A DNA stretch of 60,000 nucleotides, taken from contig CM043966.1 of assembly GCA_014529385.2 (NCBI GenBank), positions 39,244,037 to 39,304,036 of the forward strand, in the 5' to 3' direction. Position numbers and translations under genes: made by a program. Origin of the DNA: Adiantum capillus-veneris. Lineage: Eukaryota; Streptophyta; Polypodiopsida; Polypodiales; Pteridaceae. The notes under the pieces are model-generated. The model saw nothing but the letters and a program-made list of their open reading frames with translations, was not told the DNA's origin and ran no database searches. Positions 8,407 through 18,960 of this stretch are shown piece after piece (positions within the stretch are counted from its first letter, which is position 1; every line of letters starts with the position of its first letter).

Positions 8407-11213
8407 TCAACTTACTACTCCCACTGCAAATGCAATGTCTGGGCGAGTAGCAATCATTGCATACATCAAACTACCCATTGCAGACGCATATGGAATCTTA
8501 TCCATTTCAGCCTGTTCTTCCTCAGACACAGGACAATCTTGTTTGCTAAGTTTCACATATGGTGGCAATAGAACACTCAATGCCTTTCCCTTCTCCATAT
8601 TGAAACGTTGCAAGACCTTGTCAATATACTCTGTTTGAGATAACCAAATCAACTTCTTTGATCTGTCTCTCTCAATGCGCATACCAAGTATATTACTTGC
8701 CTCACCCATGTCTTTCATGTCAAACGATTTTGCCATCTTTGACTTCAAAGCTGAAATTTCTTCCAAGTGCTTGCCAGCAATCAACATGTCATCCACATAC
8801 AAAATAAGGATCAGCCAACTGCCATCCTTAGCCTTCTTTGTATATAGACAGTGATCGAACTCACTACGTTTGTAGCCTTGAGAAATCATAAACTTGTGGA
8901 ATTTATGGTACCATGCCCTCGGTGATTGTTTTAAGCCATAAAGACTCTTTAACAACTGGCATACCCAATCTTCCTTGCCTTTCTCAACAAATCCTTCTGG
9001 CTGCTGCATGTAAATTTCCACATCTAAATCACCATGCAAGAACGCTGTCTTGACATCCATTTGGTGCAACACCAAATCTAATATGGCAACCAATGCAAGA
9101 AAGCATTTCAATGTAGTCATCTTGACCACCGGAGAGAAGACTTCATCAAAGTCAATGCCTTGTTCTTGCTTAAAGCCCTTGGCAACAAGCCTTGCTTTGT
9201 ACTTTGGCTGACTATCATGAGCGGTGATCTTATACCTGTAAACCCATTTACAAGGTAGATCCTTTTTGCCCCGTGGTAATTTAACTAGCTTCCATGTCTG
9301 GTTTTTATGCAGAGCTGTCATCTCTGACTGCATGGCCAATTGCCACTTCCCGGAGTCCTTCATTTGCACTGCTTCCTTGTAACATGAAGGCTCATTGCAA
9401 TCAGTCAACATGACATAATTCATAGATGGAACAAACCTATCAGGAGGTCGCGTGACACGTCCAGATCTACGCACAATAGGTGGCTCAGGCTCAGCCACAA
9501 CCTGTGGTTCCACTCTATCCTGTCCTTGCTCCTCTTGAGCCCTGACATTTTGTCTTGCACGTGCAGGTCTATCTTCTTGGAAGACAACTCTTCTAATCTC
9601 CTCAACCCTCTCTAGTTTAGAATGATATTTGGATTCATTAAAGTGAACATCATTGCTACGGACAACCTTTCTGGATTCGGGATCCCAAAGTTTGTACCCC
9701 ATCTCACCAGAATTACCATAGCCTAGAAAGATGCACTTTCTACTCTTTGGCTCAAGTTTGTTCCTAAATTCCTTTGGAACGTGAGTATATGCCTCACAGC
9801 CAAAGACTCTGAGATGCTTGTATGAGGGCATTTTGCCTGACCATACCATCTCTGGCACTGAATCCTTCTGCAAAACCTTGCTAGGAGATCTATTTACAAG
9901 ATGAACAGCTGTTGATACAGCTTCAGCCCAAAACCCATTTGGCAGCTGTGCATTAGACAACATACTTCTGACCTTCTCTTGTATGGTCCTATTCATCCTC
10001 TCAGCAACACCATTTTGAGGAGGATTGTAAGGAGCAGTAAGTTCACGTTTTATACCTTTTGACTCACAAAAGTCCTGAAAGGCCTTTGAAACATACTCTC
10101 CACCATTGTCAGTGCGTAAGCATTTAAGCTTCTTGCCACTCTGATTCTCCACAAGTGTCACAAACGTTTTGAAAACACTAAACGCTTCATCCTTGTGCTT
10201 GAGAAAGTAAACCCATACTTTCCTCGAGTAATCATCTATAAATGTCATAAAGTAAGAAGCTCCCCCTAGAGATAGGTTCGGCATAGGTCCACACAAATCA
10301 CTATGAACAAGTGCCAATTGTGTATCTCTTCTATTGCTTCTATGCTTATGTGGCTGCTGTGTTTGCTTACCATACAGACAATGTTCATAGAATTCAAAAT
10401 CATTAAATGAAAAGCCAGGCAAATAACTAGAACGAGACAAGATTTCCATTCCCTTCTTGGACATATGTCCTAACCGGCTATGCCACAAAGAAACGTTCGG
10501 CTGCTCGGTTACATTGATTACATTTTTAGAGACATTTGATACATAAATCATGTAAAGTCCTCCAGACTTTACTCCATGTGCTACTTTCATAGAACCCTTG
10601 GATATCTTCCACATGTTCTGTCCAAAAGTGGTGATGTAGCCAGCATCATCAAGTAAACCTGTGTTGATCAAGCTCTTTGTAATTGCGGGAACATGTCTCA
10701 CATTCTTCAACGTGAAAGAAGAGCCATTCTGAAACTTCAATTGAACATCTCCAACACCTAAGATCTCACATGTCTGCCCATTGCCTAGCCGAACATGATC
10801 TTTAGTGGTCACATAAGAGGTAAACCACTCCTTGTTTGGAGACACATGAAGTGATGTCTTTGAGTCTATAATCCAGTCACTCAGTGCATTTCCATCAGAT
10901 GCTGTAAGAAGAGCTGAGTCCATTGTATTCTTCAAGAAGTAGATGTCTCCAAACACTAGACTGTCATCCTCTGCAACAGTGTTTGTCACATTTATTTCTT
11001 CAATCTTCACTGAGGACTTGTTCTTCTCACCATGGTCTTCAGCTTTCTCTTTGCCTTTTTCTGCTTTCCATTCTCTGCAGTCTCTTTTCATGTGACCCTT
11101 CTTGCCACAATGGTAGCATTCTATGTCACTCTTGCCTTTAGCACTGCGGGACTTGCTACGAGACTGATTCCTCTTTCCGCCTTTGTACTTTTCTTTGGTC
11201 CTTCCCCTGACAA
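8407..11213 (-). pseudogene. pol: Pol of the nested copia element: zinc knuckle, protease, integrase, RT
   Basis: The open frame starts at the gag frameshift near 11213 and first encodes a zinc knuckle CYHCGKKGHMKRDC. Counting from the Met at 11091, the protease motif is at residues 76-80 and reads DSKTS where the family has DSGAS, so the catalytic Gly is replaced by Lys. Pre-integrase and integrase follow: LWHSRLGH and then YEHCLYGKQ, where the first Cys of the zinc finger pair has become Tyr. The integrase core is VHSDLCGP, LRTDNGGEY and NGVAERMNRT. RT shows WVYRYKITAHDSQPKYKAR, the QMDVKTAFLHGDL block and catalytic YVDDML. The lineage resembles Tork/TNT1. Most losses are G-to-A on the coding strand. 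Confidence 0.92.
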
Positions 11214-11819
11214 CTAAGGTTGTTCCTTGCCTTTGTCCATTGTCTTTCTATTGGTTTCTTCAGTAAGCAGACTTCCTTCTACACCTGCTATGTTCAAACC
11301 ATCTGGAGGTGCAGAATTACTCAAAGCTGTGCGAAAAGTGTCCCAACTTTCCGGCAATGTGATCAACAGGAACATAGCTCTAACAGGTTCATCAAACTTG
11401 ACACCTTGAGCTGACAACTGACTATAGATTGTGTTGAATTCATTCAGATGATTGGACATAGGTGTCCCTTCTTTCATCTTCAAGTCAACAAGCTTCTTAA
11501 GCCAGTATACCTGTGAAGCTGCACTCTGCTTCTCATAAAGATCACTCAGCTTTAACCATGCTTGATAAGCCGACATCTCGTCTGCTACATTGAAGTAAAC
11601 GCTTTCTGCCAAAGTCAGCATAATGGTAGAAAGTGCCAATTCATCCATTTCGCTCCATTCATCTTCGTCCATATCTTCTGGTTTTATCCCCTTGAGCTTT
11701 ATAGGTTTTATCTGCTTCTTTTGTACCAACACGTGCCAAATCTGCTGCTTCCACAATGGGAAATTGGTTCCATCCAGCTTCTTGATATTGTAAAGAGCAG
11801 TGTCCTGTGATCCAGCCAT
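11214..11819 (-). CDS. gag: Gag of the nested copia element
   Basis: A 201-residue frame starting MAGSQDTALYNIKKLDG. It is typical of copia Gag (UBN2-type): LDGTNFPLWKQQI near the N-terminus, a YQAWLKLSDLYEKQS helix, the MKEGTPMSNHLNEFNTIYSQL segment and LPESWDTFRTAL. It ends at a TAG that arises because one base is missing near 11217. The next frame reads directly VVRGRTKEKYKGGK and into the zinc knuckle, so the original Gag-Pol was a single frame. The 1.07 kb between it and the PBS is leader. Confidence 0.85.
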   Translation of the reverse strand: MAGSQDTALYNIKKLDGTNFPLWKQQIWHVLVQKKQIKPIKLKGIKPEDMDEDEWSEMDELALSTIMLTLAESVYFNVADEMSAYQAWLKLSDLYEKQSAASQVYWLKKLVDLKMKEGTPMSNHLNEFNTIYSQLSAQGVKFDEPVRAMFLLITLPESWDTFRTALSNSAPPDGLNIAGVEGSLLTEETNRKTMDKGKEQP

Positions 11820-12889
11820 AGCTACGATTCACAGTAGTTTACTTTCCTGGGAAAAATTCGGCAGAGTTTCCCTTGTAAACTGACCTCTGAACCAATATCA
11901 ACCTGTCAAATGAACCAAGAAAGCTTCAGATTCTGCAGAAATTTTGGCAGAGTCTCCTTTGTAAAATGGCTCTGGTGTACTAAAAACAAACCAATAAACA
12001 GCTCAAAAAACCACTGTCTCTCTAACACTGTAAGCTGTGGGTAAACCTGTCCTGCACCTGTACTGTCTCTGACTGTCCTGTAAGCATAGACTGCGACAAT
12101 GCCTCAATGGCAGTAAAGCAAAGATGCAATCCCAACTGTCTAACTCACAATCAATACATCCTAGCTGCCTATCTAAGGGTGCTCGAGGGATCGCTCCAAG
12201 ACCTGTATCACCGAAAGGATCTCAACATTCGAGAATCCCCCAGCTCAATAAAACCTCACTCGATCCTCAACAAAGGCTGCAGTAAATCTGACAGTACATA
12301 AACTTCCCACAAAGTCATACATCCACAAATTTCCCACTGTATGCTGTAACCGCTGCGGCGGTTGTTTGCTGCGTGACTCACAGCCAGCAAACCCTCAACA
12401 GACATCATCATCTCTGACAATACATCCCATGTGGAAGTACCTACAATGTCAGGATGAAATCTGAAATATCAAGCAGCAAACACAAGCTACCTGATGAACT
12501 AGTGGATGTCGCCTACAGTCTGTGTGTAGATGCGCCCGTGTCGTATGTGACGCCTCCAAGAACTGTGAGCCGTCCTTCGATGTGTAGACAGCCACAAATC
12601 AACACTCTGGGAGTGTCGATATCCTCAGCACCTGCAGTCGTAGGCCGAAAACCCCAAATTTGCAGAGTCGGATCTGCACCCGTCGAGACCACGTAGTCGA
12701 AAATGGCCTGCGCAGACCTTTGTCCAAGCCGAACGGTGGCCGAGATGACCTCAGAATGAAATTCTGACAACACCAAGCCCCTCGGGCTTTCCCACAAGAT
12801 TTGGGGCCGTGTCTTTGCCTGTCGAATTTCACTCCAATCTAAGTTGGTGACTCTAGCCTCCTGCAGTGCTGCCCCGAGCCTCGATCTGA
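11820..12889 (-). other. Untranslated leader of the nested copia element
   Basis: This 1.07-kb stretch between the PBS and the Gag start holds no convincing coding frame on either strand. It is long for a copia leader. I see no other structured feature in it. Confidence 0.6.
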
Positions 12890-12901
12890 GCTCTGATACC
12901 A
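12890..12901 (-). other. Primer binding site of the nested copia element
   Basis: The plus strand reads GCTCTGATACCA, so the minus strand carries TGGTATCAGAGC, matching initiator Met tRNA. It is two bases from the LTR terminus. It fixes the element's orientation. Confidence 0.92.
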
Positions 12902-12903
12902 GT

Positions 12904-13095
12904 TGAAGGAGTACGAGCGGAAGTGCGACGCGAGAGAGAGTGCGAGAAGAAGAGCACGACAATATGGTGAACTCGCTCTACTGTAATGTGTAGAGCATAG
13001 TGAGTTCTTATTAGGTTTTTACAAAAGAATATGTGTACATACCTAGCGGCCCGCCCACTTACCTGGGCGACCACATTGGGCTTTATACCCCAACA
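12904..13095 (-). repeat. 5' LTR of the nested copia element
   Basis: 192 bp, identical to the left LTR except at two positions. The TATAAAG near the start of the LTR on the minus strand is a possible core promoter but lies unusually close to the U3 terminus. Confidence 0.95.
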
Positions 13096-13916
13096 ATTTG
13101 TTATTCAGCTCAGCATACTATCCTCAAACTGATGGGCAGACAGAAAGAGTGAATCAAATTTTGGAAGAAATGCTTCGACATTACATACAAATTCGATTGG
13201 GATCATGGGAAGAGTATTTGCCACTTGTAGAGTTCGCATACAATAACTCTATCCATTCAGTAACTGACATGACTCCATTCCAAGCAGCTTATGGGCATAC
13301 TCCTCTTATACTGACCAACTTTGTTCTTCAACACAAAGTAGCTCTAGCAGATCAGTTGGTTCAAGAAATGCAAGATGTACTTATTCAAGTACGTGACAAG
13401 TTGGTTCATGTCCAACAAAAGTACCAGAAACAAGCCAATAAGCATCGACGACATGCAGATTTCCAAGAGGGAGATTTGGTTTTATTATATGTAGCACCTC
13501 ATCGTTACAAAACTGTGAAATCGGTCTTTCCAAAGTTGCGCCCTCGCTTCTATGGACCTTTCAAAATAATCAAGAAGTACTCAGTTGTCAGTTACAAGTT
13601 GGAACTTCCACTCTCATGGGGAAAACTTCATCCAACTTTCCACATTTCTTGGCTCAAACAATACATACAAGGAGATTCGCCAATTCCAGACTTATCTTCT
13701 TATGTGCCAGAAATTGAAGATGAACACATAATTCTTGGTTCAGAAAAGATTCTTGATGTAAGACAAAAAGAAACAAGACGAAAGATCACAACAAAATTTC
13801 TTGTCAAGTGGATGGATCTTGATGAGTCAGACTCAACTTGGCAGACGGATGAAGATATGCAGCAGTACCCAAACCTCCTTCAAGAATTCTTTGAAAAACG
13901 GAAGACTTTCATCTGA
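13096..13916 (+). pseudogene. pol: Integrase C-terminal third and chromodomain of gypsy pol
   Basis: It resumes the frame broken at 7558. First comes the end of the catalytic core with the third acidic residue (AYYPQTDGQTERVNQ). Then follow the GPY/F-type C-terminal domain (FQEGDLVLLYVAP, then LRPRFYGPFKIIKKYS) and WGKLHPTFHISWLK. The last 60 residues are a chromodomain: a KILDVRQKE strand, the aromatic-cage region FLVKWMDLDESDSTWQ and a final amphipathic helix. Chromodomains direct chromovirus integration towards modified histones. The frame ends 30 bp before the 3' LTR. Confidence 0.93.
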
Positions 13917-13937
13917 ACACGGGGTTTTAATGTAAAT

Positions 13938-13946
13938 GGGAGGGAA
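13938..13946 (+). other. Polypurine tract of the gypsy element
   Basis: GGGAGGGAA lies immediately before the 3' LTR. It is the expected primer for plus-strand DNA synthesis. Confidence 0.85.
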
Positions 13947-14378
13947 TGTCACGATTGTGACTTGTTACACTCTTCTTGATTCATTATAGATACAGATGCG
14001 AAGTGTGACTAACCCAGGAGGACTCCTGTTCTCGAATGGTCACACCCCTTCACCCAAAAGACATACCTCTTCGCCAAAAGCCACACTCCTTCGACGACTG
14101 GTCACACCCCTTCACCATACGGATGCGACTCTTCACCCAATGGTTGCAGCTCTTCGCCGAAAGGATGTGTCTTTTCGCCTAAAGTCATGTCTCTTCACAA
14201 AGAGACATGCCTCTTCACTGATGACTATTCAATTCCTATAAAAGGAACCCTTGTATCACACTTTCAATCAATCAAACACAGAGTCTTCTAAGTCTTGTTC
14301 TGAGTTCAGTTTTAGTTTCTTAAGTCTTAATCATGAGTTTAAGTACTTAATTAAGGCTTAGTGACTAGAATCCTTACA
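13947..14378 (+). repeat. 3' LTR of the gypsy chromovirus
   Basis: 432 bp, TG...CA, followed by the target duplication GTCAA. All but one of the six substitutions against the 5' LTR are transitions. The TATA box at 14237-14244 is retained. Confidence 0.95.
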
Positions 14379-14383
14379 GTCAA

Positions 14384-15300
14384 TTGGAACGGTCTCAGGT
14401 TTTTGTTGTCTTTTCCTCTTTTTGTCTTAATGATAAACTCTCGAGAACTTGAAAAAGACCGTTTACATACATATAAGGCATTCCCCAAGACACTCTCCAA
14501 AGTGCCATGATCTACTGAAACCAAATGGGAGTAATCGTTGCCATTTTCTTGCACAAACTTTAGAGCTTGCTCTTGACCTCATCATCTGGTCATACCCCTG
14601 TCATACGTAAATGGCTATAATGCCCTTCTTTAGCTTTATAGCTCCACTATCCAGCTTCAAGAACTTGGAAAATTTCTCCTTTAACAAAAAATTGTGGTGA
14701 AATGCTTGTTTTGTTGGGAAGCCTTGCTCTAAAGCTTTTGAACAATTTCCGTGAAGTTTGAATAATCGGACATGCAAAGTGAGGAGCTATGCCTTATGAT
14801 CTTTAAATACACAAACGCATGGGCCTTAGCATCCAACAATAGAAGCATTAACTTCACAGCTCTCACACAATGCTTTGCTCTCATTTTGTGAGTGATGCCA
14901 TCAGTAGTCAATGGCTATCATGCAAGATCTAACTGCTATACGGTGTCGATAATCAACTATTGTATGGTGCCTGTGATTGTCGTCGTGGACACAAGGTGCT
15001 TTTTGTAGCTGTTTCCATTGGCGAGATGCTAGTAGGTAGTCAGACAAAGCACCCCTAACTCTAGCTTGCTTATCAACAACCTCAGAAACCTCCAACCAAA
15101 GATTCCCGATCTGGCTAACCTCCTCACGTTCATCATGTATATGATATATGACCCTTCTAGTGAGTTTAACATTGGCCCGTGTTCACACATGAGCGATAAG
15201 CCCCCACCAAGTGCCTCCTCAATACCATCCACATCAAAAGATCCCTGCCACCTTCCAGCAACTATAGCAGTAGTCTCTAGGGACTCAATATAGGTACCAA
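14384..15300 (-). pseudogene. Decayed coding region, upstream half of the one at 571-1831
   Basis: Directly beyond the gypsy 3' target duplication. The best stretch is minus-strand 14554-14384, reading FVQENGNDYSHLVSVDHGTL and further to KNLRPFQLT. It joins across the gypsy insertion to 1831 and downwards. Further pieces near 14911-14729 and 15232-15029 look protein-like but I do not recognise them. Stops separate all pieces. Only the position and the downstream zinc knuckles suggest a Gag-like origin. Confidence 0.35.
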
Positions 15301-15327
15301 TGAGATATCACATCCGAGATAGCAAGT

Positions 15328-15581
15328 GCAGGAAGGCCCATGGAACAAAGAAAAACCAAGAAGTCTACCTTCTCAACAATCACATCAACAACAAACCACA
15401 ATCATGGAGCCAATCTTGGAAGTGTGCTCAAGCCTCACACCACACCCAGAGCCGGCAGGAAGGCCCATGGAACAAAGAAAAACCAAGAAGTCTACCTTCT
15501 CAACAATCACATCAACAACAAACCACAATCATGGAGCCAATCTTGGAAGTGTGCTCAAGCCTCACACCACACCCAGAGCCG
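15328..15581 (+). repeat. Perfect 127-bp tandem duplication
   Basis: 15328-15454 and 15455-15581 are identical over all 127 bases, each starting GCAGGAAGGCCCATGG and ending ACCCAGAGCCG. Open frames that cross it owe their length to the duplication. 127 is not a multiple of three, so the reading frame changes at each junction. Confidence 0.95.
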
Positions 15582-15927
15582 AAGGGCTCATGTCCACTAC
15601 CTTGGCCAAAGCCACTGTGTCTAGACTCTGAACTCTCAAACTCAAGAAGTTTTTGCAACAAGTAGTATTTAAGTAATCTTGCCCACCTTTGTAGGGAGGC
15701 AAGCCTGCACTAAGTCTCAAACTTCCCTCTGCTCGAGCACATGACAAGGCCTAGAGGTGGTCAACCTCAACTCCTAAGATCAATTGCTCCTAGGGTCTAA
15801 TCATAGGGAGGAGAGGGCTATTTTGTGGCTGTAAGCGGCACACGTGAGTCTGTGAGGTAGGTTTTCCATTTCCAGCCTAATTATGCCAGTGTTTTGCTCA
15901 CCATGTGCCCCTTGGTGACCCCTGGTC
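15582..15927. other. No gene seen
   Basis: Unique-looking sequence between two tandem duplications. I find no coding frame or element boundary I can support. Confidence 0.4.
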
Positions 15928-16141
15928 TAGGGTGTTTTTGTCTGATACCCTATGCCACTTATTCCTTCCAGCTTTTGGTCTTATTTTCCAGGTCGTAGAG
16001 TTCTTTGTGGAGTTCACGAAACTCTATTGGGTACTAGGGTGTTTTTGTCTGATACCCTATGCCACTTATTCCTTCCAGCTTTTGGTCTTATTTTCCAGGT
16101 CGTAGAGTTCTTTGTGGAGTTCACGAAACTCTATTGGGTAC
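15928..16141 (+). repeat. Perfect 107-bp tandem duplication
   Basis: 15928-16034 and 16035-16141 are identical. Each unit starts TAGGGTGTTTTTGTCTG and ends CTATTGGGTAC. Like the duplication 350 bp upstream it is perfect, which points to a very recent event. Confidence 0.95.
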
Positions 16142-17387
16142 ATAGGGAGGGAAGGTGCCAATGTTTTGTGCATTAGCAATGAGAGCCAATGTTTTGGGTC
16201 ACTCTCTCTCCAGTTTTTCTCTCTCTAGCAACGTTTACTCTTTCTTTTTTTGGGAAAGCATCGACTACATTCTATTGCTTGACCCCCTTTGGAGCACCCA
16301 AAATGGTGCAGACACCGAGGGGAAGTAAACCTGTTACAAGGTGATTGTAGACAATTACAAGGCCGATGGCCAAAATTCATAAACCCTAAAAAGAAAAACG
16401 CCAGGAAAAAAAACCCTCCTAACGAGGATTAAAGTGCCTCGTTTTGGGTATCACATCGTTTCAGTCCATGAGCTTTGCAAACTTGGTATGGTGGTAGTAT
16501 TTGGCAGACATAAGGTGTTAATTCGAGATAAAGTCTTTGGCCTGGAAGTCATATGGGGTATAGTGTTGAGTGGATTGTAACAACTTAATCCTCTTTCTTC
16601 AGATTTAGACTCACACCCAACAAATGTTACTCTCAGCCAAGTTACTTCGGACCAGATGTTACATGGTGTGCCGGACGAGAGTGGTTACATTCATAGGGAG
16701 CAACAACAGTGTGCTCCAATTGATTCGGTGCAGATGGTGGAGATACCTGATTGGATATGGGTTACTCTCCTAGATGCAAGCATCTTAGATTTGCTACCCG
16801 ATGTCAACACTCGTAGACCCACATACAATTACCCAGTAGAGTTTTTGGAGAGCAGATGGAGGTCGTCTTCTTGGACGCAAGATGGACATGCCTCTTCTTC
16901 AGGTGTCACTTGGCAGCTCCACAATTGTACAGTCCAACCAAGAGCTGAGAGGAGCTGTTAAAATTTTCCACCACTTGCCGAGACCATTAGCAATAAGATT
17001 CTGTGTTTGGCTCACTCTCTCTCCATTTTTCTCTCTCTAGTGAATTTGTTCCAGATCGCCCTCCCTCTCCTGTGTCTTTGTGTTTTTGAGATTACCTCTC
17101 CTCTGGCAACGTCTTTGCACATTGAGCAGATCACCACAACTGAGTTGTTCTCGGAGGTTCCACATTCGGAAAGTGTTGTTGTCCACCATCATAGACGAGG
17201 GGCTGTGCACCCCTTGTCGTTGTTTTCAGCCATATCCGTTCATCTTCCCATGCCACTTTCGACAAGACCGGCCCATCTTCTGGTCCCCAATACTGTGTCA
17301 ACAAATACCTATCTATTCCAAGGCCTTTTCGCCAGCTTCAATAAAAATTGAGCTCTTTAACAAATCTAAATTTCGAGTGCTTGTCAA
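16142..17387. other. Unassigned repeat-derived sequence
   Basis: The phrase CACTCTCTCTCCA(G)TTTTTCTCTCTCTAG occurs twice, near 16200 and near 17010. The frame 16656-16961 (plus strand, MLHGVPDESGYIHREQQQ) looks protein-like but I do not recognise it. The sequence leads into a chromovirus integrase end, so it may be the decayed body or flank of that element. Confidence 0.3.
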
Positions 17388-18044
17388 ATGGCTCCACCTA
17401 ACTTGTCTACCAAGGATCAGGCAGACCATTTTGTTGAGAATCTTGCTATATCCTTTCCTACTAAAGTCAAGGAGTCTTTGCACAAGTCTTAGGACAAGCA
17501 TAAGAAGGTAGTGGATAAGCACAAAAGGGAGTTGCAGTTAAAGGAAGGAGATTGTGTGCTTCTCAAGTTTGAGAAGGTCGTACTTAGAAAGATAAAGGGA
17601 AGAGAGAAGCTTTATCCCAAGCTTAGTGAGATACTATGGCCCTTTCCAGATCACGCTGAAGATCAGCAATATATCCTTCAAACTGGAGTCGCCAGATATT
17701 GGAAGATTTACAATGCATTTCATGTGAGTCTCCTTAGACCTTTCAAGGAACAAGTGCCAAAGGCTATGCTGTCAGAGGAACAACCACATCAAGAAGAGAC
17801 ACAGAAGATCCTTCAACCTGAACAAATATTAGCACATAAGGAAAGTAAATGGAAAGCTGGTCCAGAAGTACTTGGTCACGTTGGGGGCTTGGCAGATACC
17901 CCTCGGTTGTTAAATCTTTACTTGAAACTTTTGGCTTGGAGCCTGCCATGCCAAGAGTTCAAGCATATTCAGCGGTCGCGTCTAATGCAAAGGCTGAGAG
18001 CCACTCCACTCTCTTGCCAGCAGATCAGCAACGATTGTAAATAG
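17388..18044 (+). pseudogene. Chromovirus integrase C-terminus with eroded chromodomain
   Basis: The frame 17388-18044 is open except for a TAG at 17490-17492 that lies where the family has Gln (SQDKHKK). It shows the integrase C-terminal block HKRELQLKEGDCVLLKFEK, then KLYPKL and the WKIYNAFHVSLLRPF motif. A chromodomain-like start follows (ETQKILQPEQILAHKESKW). A frameshift near 17880 moves the rest into another frame (TFGLEPAMPRVQAYSA). This is a different chromovirus family from the one at 1837-14378. RT and Gag of this copy are absent nearby. Confidence 0.75.
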
Positions 18045-18258
18045 TGTCAACTCATTGTGTCTTTGACACTCTCAAGGGTATTGAGCTAACAGTACTCTGA
18101 CCAGTGACTTTTATATATGTAAGTAAAATTGATTTTTGCAGCAAATATGTTAACTCGTTTAGTGTCTTTTTCTATTATTTGAATGAATGTATGTGAGGTA
18201 GAATGTCTGCAGCATTCTATCTCAATTCACCAGAGTGGTGATGATAATTCTAGTGCAT

Positions 18259-18538
18259 CTAAGACATGTAAAGAGTAGAGAGGCCACTTGGATGTGATGA
18301 TTAGATAGATTCGGATCCCAAGTGACATCTGAAGTCCAGTGTCGACCACGACAAGTTAAATGATTGATGTCACCAGAAACCAGTGTGGATCAACATGTCT
18401 AAGACATGTATAAAGAGTAGAGAGGCGACTTGGATGTGATGATTAGATAGATCCGGATCCCAAGTGACATCTGAAGTCCAGTGTGGACCACGACAAGTTA
18501 AATAATTAATGTCATCAGAAACCAGTGTGGATCAACAT
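18259..18538 (+). repeat. ~140-bp tandem duplication
   Basis: Units 18259-18398 and 18399-18538 begin CTAAGACATGTA. They share the block TTGGATGTGATGATTAGATA at about 95% identity. They lie downstream of the chromovirus tail and may belong to its 3' untranslated part or LTR. The second copy ends at the SINE insertion site. Confidence 0.85.
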
Positions 18539-18542
18539 GTGT

Positions 18543-18771
18543 GTTTTTTTTTCACCATCAGAGCGGGGAAGGTAGTAGGGAGAAACTATACACATATCAT
18601 ATATTTACAACTGTACATTGATGTACATTACACCCTCAAGGAGCAACCGTGGGAACCACCCCCCCAATAGGGGAGGAGAATACACCCAAGAGGACGCAAC
18701 TCGTGAGCCTCGAACCCTCAACCTTGGGGTTACATCGCAAAGGTCTCACCAACTGAGTTAAGCTTCTTGGT
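18543..18771 (-). mobile_element. tRNA-derived SINE
   Basis: On the minus strand it begins just inside 18771, carries an A box (TAACTCAGTTGGTGAGA, 18760-18744) and a B box (GGTTCGAGGCT, 18716-18706), and ends in an A run (T run 18544-18552 on plus). The 9-bp direct repeat AACATGTGT flanks it at 18534-18542 and 18772-18780. The spacing of the boxes and the length of about 229 bp fit a pol III transcribed SINE. It is the clearest SINE in the window and is probably young, because the target duplication is perfect. An alternative reading as a tRNA gene is excluded by the missing cloverleaf 3' half and by the target duplication. Confidence 0.88.
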
Positions 18772-18960
18772 AACATGTGTATGTTGCATGCTCTATGTTG
18801 ACCATTTATGAATGGTTATGAGCATGTCTGCATGATGTCAATGTCTACTAATCACTAGTGATATGTCGGTTTTGACAAGTGCTATCAAGGGTCAATATTC
18901 TTCATTTGGTGGGTTGGGGAGCAGGGGGTGTGATGATGGTGGTTTGTATGTCACAAATTG

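Larger units (their letters stand above)
7559..13095 (-). mobile_element. Ty1/copia retrotransposon nested in the gypsy integrase
   Basis: A 5,537-bp element inserted on the minus strand. LTRs are 7559-7750 and 12904-13095 (192 bp each, two mismatches, about 99% identical). ATTTG is duplicated at 7554-7558 and 13096-13100. A PBS lies next to the right LTR and a polypurine tract next to the left one (7751-7761). Gene order on the minus strand is Gag, protease, integrase, RT, RNase H, the copia order. Removing it with one ATTTG restores the gypsy integrase frame exactly. Proteins carry a frameshift, one stop and several lost key residues, so this copy is not autonomous although it is young. Confidence 0.95.
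1837..14378 (+). mobile_element. Ty3/gypsy chromovirus, complete but carrying a nested copia element
   Basis: The element has two LTRs (1837-2264 and 13947-14378), perfect 5-bp target duplications GTCAA at 1832-1836 and 14379-14383, an initiator-Met-tRNA primer binding site and a polypurine tract. Domain order is ORF0, Gag, protease, RT, RNase H, integrase, chromodomain, which defines a chromovirus. Without the 5,537-bp copia insertion and its 5-bp duplication it is 7,000 bp. The LTRs differ by six substitutions and one 4-bp indel over 428 bp (about 98.6% identity), so insertion is fairly recent. At least three in-frame stops, frame changes and the copia insertion make it non-autonomous now. 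Confidence 0.95.

Noticed and set aside
12513-12962. 149-residue minus-strand frame
   Set aside because: It spans the copia leader, PBS and LTR; no domain.
15300-15665. Three overlapping ~100-residue frames
   Set aside because: They arise from the 127-bp perfect duplication read in three frames.
15328-16141. CRISPR-like or satellite array
   Set aside because: Only two copies per unit and no spacers; a plant nuclear context.
16381-16394. Telomere-like AAACCCTAAA
   Set aside because: A single motif, not an array.
18700-18771. A possible tRNA gene
   Set aside because: A and B boxes belong to a SINE with an A tail and target duplication; no cloverleaf can be completed.
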